A stretch of 37,720 nucleotides of DNA from an uncultured Fidelibacterota bacterium. GTDB lineage: Bacteria > Marinisomatota > Marinisomatia > SCGC-AAA003-L08 > GCA-002707645. The DNA lies in NCBI GenBank assembly GCA_913020255.1, contig CAJWAW010000004.1, positions 1 through 37,720 on the forward strand. The letters are read 5' to 3'. Under the pieces are notes generated by a model. It saw nothing but the letters and a program-made list of their open reading frames with translations. It was not told the origin of the DNA and did not search any database. Below, piece by piece: positions 33,608 to 37,720 of the stretch; position 1 is the stretch's first letter, and each line of letters begins with the position of its first letter. Both the position numbers and the translations under genes were made by a program.

Positions 33608-34177
33608 TTATAAATTTAAATCTTTACTAAATAATTTATGAAATTTTGATAGTGGAAAGCCAACAACATTATAAAAACATCCATTAATTTTTTTAACAAA
33701 AATACTGCTCCAATCTTGAATGGCATAAGACCCTGCTTTATCAAGAGGCTTGTAATTTTTTATATAATAATTTATGTCACTTGTATTTAATTCATGAAAT
33801 AAAACGTTAGTTTTATCTATAAATGATTTTTGAAAATTTTTGGATTTATTAATTAAAGCTATTGCAGTATATACAATATGCTCATTATTGCTTAATAAAA
33901 GGAGATGTTTTTTAGCCTCTAGCATGTTTTTAGGTTTTCCTAAAATTTTTTTATTACAGTAAACTATGGTATCTGATCCTATTATAAATTTATTTGGAAA
34001 TTTATTAGATATATCTTGGGCTTTGTAAATAGCTAAATCTCTGCAATATTCTTCAGGATTATTATTAATTGGAATAGAGCTTTCATCAAAATTTGAAGGA
34101 TACACTTTAAAATCTTTTGTTATCTTACTTAAAATTTCTTTTCTTCTAGGACTGGCTGATGCTAAAACTATTTCCAT
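33608..34177 (-). CDS. maf: Maf family nucleotide pyrophosphatase
   Basis: A 189-residue protein that hydrolyses non-canonical or modified nucleoside triphosphates to monophosphates and pyrophosphate; the family was first linked to septum inhibition in Bacillus. Motifs: LASASPRRKEILSKI at the start (substrate-binding Ser-Arg-Arg), the FIIGSDTIVYCNKKILGKPKN block with the catalytic Asp, and DKAGSYAIQDWSSIFVKKINGCFYNVVGFPL at the end (AGSYAIQ, NVVGFPL). It belongs to the YhdE-like dTTP/UTP subgroup by the AGSYAIQ motif, with moderate certainty. It lies 2 bases after the C25 protease gene and 7 before the RodZ-like gene. Confidence 0.95.
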   Translation of the reverse strand: MEIVLASASPRRKEILSKITKDFKVYPSNFDESSIPINNNPEEYCRDLAIYKAQDISNKFPNKFIIGSDTIVYCNKKILGKPKNMLEAKKHLLLLSNNEHIVYTAIALINKSKNFQKSFIDKTNVLFHELNTSDINYYIKNYKPLDKAGSYAIQDWSSIFVKKINGCFYNVVGFPLSKFHKLFSKDLNL

Positions 34178-34179
34178 AA

Positions 34180-36261
34180 TTATATTTTTGCTATTTTATA
34201 AATACCTTTATGTATACTATTATCATTTTTAGTAATTTCTAAATGATATAAATAAATACCGTTAGGAATTTTATTATTAAAGTTATCATTTCCATCCCAG
34301 CTGAATTTGTAAAAGTGTTCATTATTAGAATCTAAATAAATAGAGTTTGAGTAAATTTCTTTTCCATTTAATGTAAAGATTTTTATTTTTGCTGTTATTG
34401 GTTCTGAATTTTTATATCCAAAAGTAAAGTAGGTTTTATCTTTGAATGGATTAGGGAAATTATATACATTATAGATTGATTCATTATTATTGATGAAATT
34501 TAATTTATAAGAAATAAAGCCTCTATTATTTAAAACATCCCAAGCTTCAACTTCTAATGTGTGCGATAGTTTTGATATATGATTTGCATCTATATAGCAG
34601 TTAATATATCCACCATAATATGTTGGGATAAATCCTTCTAATATTTGATAATTGTCATCAATCCATAATTTGATGTTTCTTGAAAATGTATTGCTTATGT
34701 TTATTGGCGAAATATCTTCAAATTGCAATGTTAAATTATACGGTTCATAAATTGAAGAATCTGTGTTGAGTTGACTGTTATTTTGATAAACTGTGATAAT
34801 AGGACCAGAATTATCATCAAGTATATCATCTGAGCTTGGAGGTTGTAAGATTATATTATTAATGCATTGAATTGAATTACTTTCTTCTTGGTATATTTTT
34901 ATGTCTACATTATTTGGATAAGCATCTAGAGGAAGAATGAAATTAATATAATCATTATATGTTGTTACTGTTGTATTATCACCATAAAATAGAGTTTCAC
35001 CATTATAATTAAATTGAAAATTATTTTCTGTATTATCATATATTATTTGTGATATTATATCTTCACCTATAATTCTAATTGAATATAAATTATTATTATT
35101 GGTATTAATACTATTTTGTATTCCTACAGTTATTGAATTAATTGGATTAATTATATTTTCATTAACGGTTTTTGGTAAATTTAGCTTTAGAGCTGGATCG
35201 CCAAACAAATGAAGGCTAGCCTTATTATAGTTTAATGATAATTCTTGGATTGCAGAATAAAATAATTCTCCAATTGTTGAATGATTAGATTCACCAGTTA
35301 AAATTTTTTTCAACTTATCTGATAAAATTTTTTCAATAAAGTAATATGTTGATTCATATGAAAGATTTCCAGTCGTAGATATCACAGCTATTCCTGCATT
35401 TCCTTTATTTAAAATTTTTTCTGCAAAACATCGTTCATTTAAATAATTACCAAAAGAACATGTGCCTGCTATCCATATGGGTAATTTATTGTTTTCTATA
35501 GATATGAAATCTATATCTGAATAAGTTAGTATGTTTTCATCAGCTAAAAACTCACTTGTACCATGTCCAATATAATTTATTAATCCAACTCCTTTGTTTA
35601 TATTTTGAATAAGAGATTGATTGAAATCAGGTTGAATATACCAGTTGGAAGAATTTATACGATTAAACATAGGACCATATAAACATTTAATATTCATATT
35701 ATTTTTTAGTTCATCATATATGATATTTGAATTTGTTGTATGCTGTCTTTCCTCTATTATTGTTTTGCCAATTTTATATTGATCATCGCAAAACAAGAGG
35801 AGCTCACTTTTCCAGTCACCAGGATAAGGAGATAGCATGTATTGTCTAGAATTATTTATTATAACATTTGCTTGATTATTATTAGAAGCTAAAATTCTTC
35901 CAGTTATAAGACTTGGATTAGGAGCTAAATTAAAGCTAGATAAACATGCATCACATGGAATCCCATTATATATTATTGGATCTATTATTGATTCATCTCC
36001 AATTATACATAAGTAAATTAAATCATTAAAATTTTGGTTTACTAGGAATTCATTTATTGGTTTAGATAAAGTATCTTTAATTACAATTTTTGTTTTTAAT
36101 TTTTCGTTTTCAGGTAAATCAAATTCATAAAGATTAGATAAATTTATTGCAGATTCTTCAAGCCTAGAATCTGTATAAATTAAGTATTGTACATCATCAT
36201 CATTCCAATTAAGAGTATAAATAAATGTAAAAAATGCTAATAATGTTATTATTTTAATCAT
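34180..36261 (-). CDS. Secreted C25-family (gingipain-like) cysteine peptidase with type IX sorting-like C-terminal domain
   Basis: A 693-residue exported protein with signal peptide (about residues 1-17). The caspase-like C25 core spans about residues 80-360. The catalytic dyad is His233 in GLINYIGHGTSEF and Cys268 in IWIAGTCSFGNYL; their spacing of 35 is close to that in gingipain RgpB. Residues about 365-600 are beta-rich. The last 90 or so (YNVYNFPNPFKDKTYFTFGY, IKIFTLNGKEIY, WDGNDNFNNKIPNGIYLYHLEI) match the FlgD-like/type A C-terminal sorting domain of the type IX secretion system. It is shorter than PorU-type C25 proteins and lacks the long N-terminal region. Likely a surface or secreted protease; the substrate is unknown. 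First gene of a C25-maf-RodZ operon. Confidence 0.9.
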   Translation of the reverse strand: MIKIITLLAFFTFIYTLNWNDDDVQYLIYTDSRLEESAINLSNLYEFDLPENEKLKTKIVIKDTLSKPINEFLVNQNFNDLIYLCIIGDESIIDPIIYNGIPCDACLSSFNLAPNPSLITGRILASNNNQANVIINNSRQYMLSPYPGDWKSELLLFCDDQYKIGKTIIEERQHTTNSNIIYDELKNNMNIKCLYGPMFNRINSSNWYIQPDFNQSLIQNINKGVGLINYIGHGTSEFLADENILTYSDIDFISIENNKLPIWIAGTCSFGNYLNERCFAEKILNKGNAGIAVISTTGNLSYESTYYFIEKILSDKLKKILTGESNHSTIGELFYSAIQELSLNYNKASLHLFGDPALKLNLPKTVNENIINPINSITVGIQNSINTNNNNLYSIRIIGEDIISQIIYDNTENNFQFNYNGETLFYGDNTTVTTYNDYINFILPLDAYPNNVDIKIYQEESNSIQCINNIILQPPSSDDILDDNSGPIITVYQNNSQLNTDSSIYEPYNLTLQFEDISPINISNTFSRNIKLWIDDNYQILEGFIPTYYGGYINCYIDANHISKLSHTLEVEAWDVLNNRGFISYKLNFINNNESIYNVYNFPNPFKDKTYFTFGYKNSEPITAKIKIFTLNGKEIYSNSIYLDSNNEHFYKFSWDGNDNFNNKIPNGIYLYHLEITKNDNSIHKGIYKIAKI

Positions 36262-36335
36262 ATCTTATCAATTGAATTTATAGACATAAATTAATAAATT
36301 TAAGTGGTTTTTTTGTTTAATAACTTAAGGTAAAT
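36262..36335. promoter_or_regulatory. Divergent intergenic region (C25 protease / aconitase)
   Basis: Seventy-four AT-rich bases between two divergently read genes must hold both start regions. Toward aconitase, TTGAAT (36272-36277) lies 17 bases before TAAATT (36295-36300), a poor -35/-10 candidate. AAGG at 36327-36330 is 5 bases before the aconitase ATG. No clear operator or hairpin is seen. Confidence 0.35.
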
Positions 36336-37720
36336 ATGTTTGATTTAAATATAATAGAAACTTTTTACAATAGTCTAAGTGAAAAAATAGTAAATATTCA
36401 AGAAAGTCTTAGCAGACCATTAACATTATCTGAAAAAATATTATATGTACATTCTTATGATAAAATAAAGGAATTCAAAAGAGGTGTTGATTATGTAGAT
36501 TTTAAACTTGATAGAGTTGCAATGCAGGATGCGACAGCTCAAATGGCACTTTTGCAGTTTATGGTTGCAAATAAATCTAGAGTTTTAATTCCTTCGACAG
36601 TTCATGCTGACCACTTAATCCAAGCTAAAGTTGATGGTGGAATAGATTTAAAAAATGCTTTAGATATTAATTCAGAGGTTTATGAATTTCTTTCTTCTGT
36701 TTCAGAAAAATATGGAATAGGTTTTTGGAAACCAGGTGCAGGAATTATACATCAAGTTATACTTGAAAATTATGCTTTTCCTGGTGGAATGATGGTAGGA
36801 ACTGATTCACATACAGTGAATGCAGGTGGATTAGGTATGATCGCCATTGGGGTAGGTGGTGCGGATGCAGTGGATGTTATGGTTGGATTACCGTGGGAAT
36901 TAAAATTTCCAAAATTAATAGGGGTTGAATTGAAAGGTAAGTTAAATGGTTGGGCATCCCCTAAAGATATTATTTTAAAATTAGCAGGAATTTTAACAGT
37001 AAAGGGTGGTACTGGGTGTATCGTAGAATATTTTGGAGAAGGGGCAAAAAATATATCATGCACTGGAAAAGGAACGATATGTAATATGGGTGCAGAGATT
37101 GGTGCGACTACATCAATATTTGGTTATGATAATTCAATGGCGGCATACTTAAATGCAACTGGAAGAGAAGAAGTTGCAAAATTAGCAGATATTTATAAAA
37201 ATCATTTAACTGGTGATGATGAAGTCTATAATAATCCTGGAGAATATTTTGATCAGGTAATAACAATAGATTTAGATAAACTAGAGCCACATTTAAATGG
37301 ACCATTTACACCAGACAAAGCAACTCCAATATCAAAAATGTCTGAAGAAGCTAAAAAGAATGGGTGGCCTATGAAAATTGAAGTAGGACTTATAGGTTCA
37401 TGCACAAATTCTTCTTATGAAGATATTTCTAGATCAGCTTCAATTGCAAAACAGGCTATAGATAAAAATCTAAAAGTGAAATCTGATTTTACTATCACTC
37501 CTGGTTCTGAGCAGGTTAGATATACTATCGATAGGGATGGATTGATAGAAATTTTTAATAAAATGGGAGGCAAGGTTTTTGCTAATGCTTGTGGTCCATG
37601 CATTGGACAATGGTCTAGAAAAGATTCTGATAAAGAGAATGCAAATACTATTGTTCATTCATTTAATAGAAACTTTGCTAAAAGAGCAGATGGTAATCCA
37701 AATACATATGCTTTTGTAGG
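36336..37720 (+). CDS. acn: Aconitate hydratase, mitochondrial type (3' partial)
   Basis: The frame is open from ATG 36336 to the window end (461 codons), so the C-terminal part lies outside. It isomerises citrate to isocitrate in the TCA cycle. Visible motifs: [25 protein letters not shown] with the substrate-binding [39 protein letters not shown], and [12 protein letters not shown]. The [4Fe-4S] ligands are Cys356 (IGSCTNSS), Cys419 and Cys422 (ACGPCIGQW); their spacing equals that of the mature bovine enzyme (358, 421, 424), which supports the mitochondrial-type rather than the AcnA or AcnB group. This type is common in Bacteroidetes and relatives. No other TCA gene is in the window. Confidence 0.96.
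   Translation, partial: MFDLNIIETFYNSLSEKIVNIQESLSRPLTLSEKILYVHSYDKIKEFKRGVDYVDFKLDRVAMQDATAQMALLQFMVANKSRVLIPSTVHADHLIQAKVDGGIDLKNALDINSEVYEFLSSVSEKYGIGFWKPGAGIIHQVILENYAFPGGMMVGTDSHTVNAGGLGMIAIGVGGADAVDVMVGLPWELKFPKLIGVELKGKLNGWASPKDIILKLAGILTVKGGTGCIVEYFGEGAKNISCTGKGTICNMGAEIGATTSIFGYDNSMAAYLNATGREEVAKLADIYKNHLTGDDEVYNNPGEYFDQVITIDLDKLEPHLNGPFTPDKATPISKMSEEAKKNGWPMKIEVGLIGSCTNSSYEDISRSASIAKQAIDKNLKVKSDFTITPGSEQVRYTIDRDGLIEIFNKMGGKVFANACGPCIGQWSRKDSDKENANTIVHSFNRNFAKRADGNPNTYAFV

Noticed and set aside
36770..37658. Several - strand open frames at the right end
   Set aside because: All are antisense to aconitase, whose + frame runs unbroken from 36336 to the window end with all Fe-S cysteines.
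1..37720. tRNA, rRNA, insertion sequences, phage genes or defence islands
   Set aside because: Reading both strands gave no tRNA-like cloverleaf region, transposase, integrase, restriction or CRISPR-associated motif; gaps between genes are too small for most of these.

Overview
The window is extremely AT-rich, tightly packed chromosomal DNA. Nearly all of it is coding and neighbouring genes mostly overlap by 1 to 14 bases. Gene content points to a streamlined marine Gram-negative of the Fibrobacteres-Chlorobi-Bacteroidetes (FCB) group. My best guess is Candidatus Marinimicrobia (SAR406). The reasons are the cysteine-rich D(E/C)CGVC-G-D repeats with a DEDGDG calcium loop and leucine-rich repeats in the first gene, a C25 (gingipain-type) protease with a type IX secretion-like C-terminal domain, and the low GC. 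The phylum is an inference; no rRNA or tRNA gene is present to confirm it.

Layout. Bases 1-13445 are on the + strand: the end of a surface LRR protein, a small DUF2389-like protein, a secreted MORN-repeat protein, then pgeF-uppP-holA-ECF sigma-anti-sigma in one overlapping run, a 61-residue basic protein closed by a strong terminator, and a run of three glycosyltransferases, a YfhO-type membrane protein and an orphan histidine kinase. Bases 13425-29007 are on the - strand and form one unbroken 14-gene division and cell wall (dcw) operon, transcribed mraZ-rsmH-ftsL-ftsI-murE-murF-mraY-murD-ftsW-murG-murC-ftsQ-ftsA-ftsZ. Bases 29179-32556 (+) hold rmuC, a parallel beta-helix protein and a diheme cytochrome c. 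Bases 32536-36261 (-) hold a RodZ-like protein, maf and the C25 protease. The + strand gene from 36336 is a mitochondrial-type aconitase cut off by the window end.

How it fits together. Most of the window serves the envelope. The dcw genes make lipid II with a probable meso-diaminopimelate stem (MurE has DNPR) and build the septum. uppP recycles the lipid carrier, pgeF edits precursors, the glycosyltransferase/YfhO block probably builds or decorates a surface glycan, the RodZ-like protein and Maf relate to shape and division, and two or three products are secreted proteins. The least understood unit is the beta-helix/diheme cytochrome pair, a known two-gene association of unknown function. 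The most interesting DNA-level signals are helically phased TGGG boxes upstream of mraZ and two convergent gene ends with identical 21-base, codon-in-register antisense overlaps. No CRISPR array, insertion sequence, integrase, rRNA or tRNA was seen, and no stretch over about 170 bases lacks a gene.
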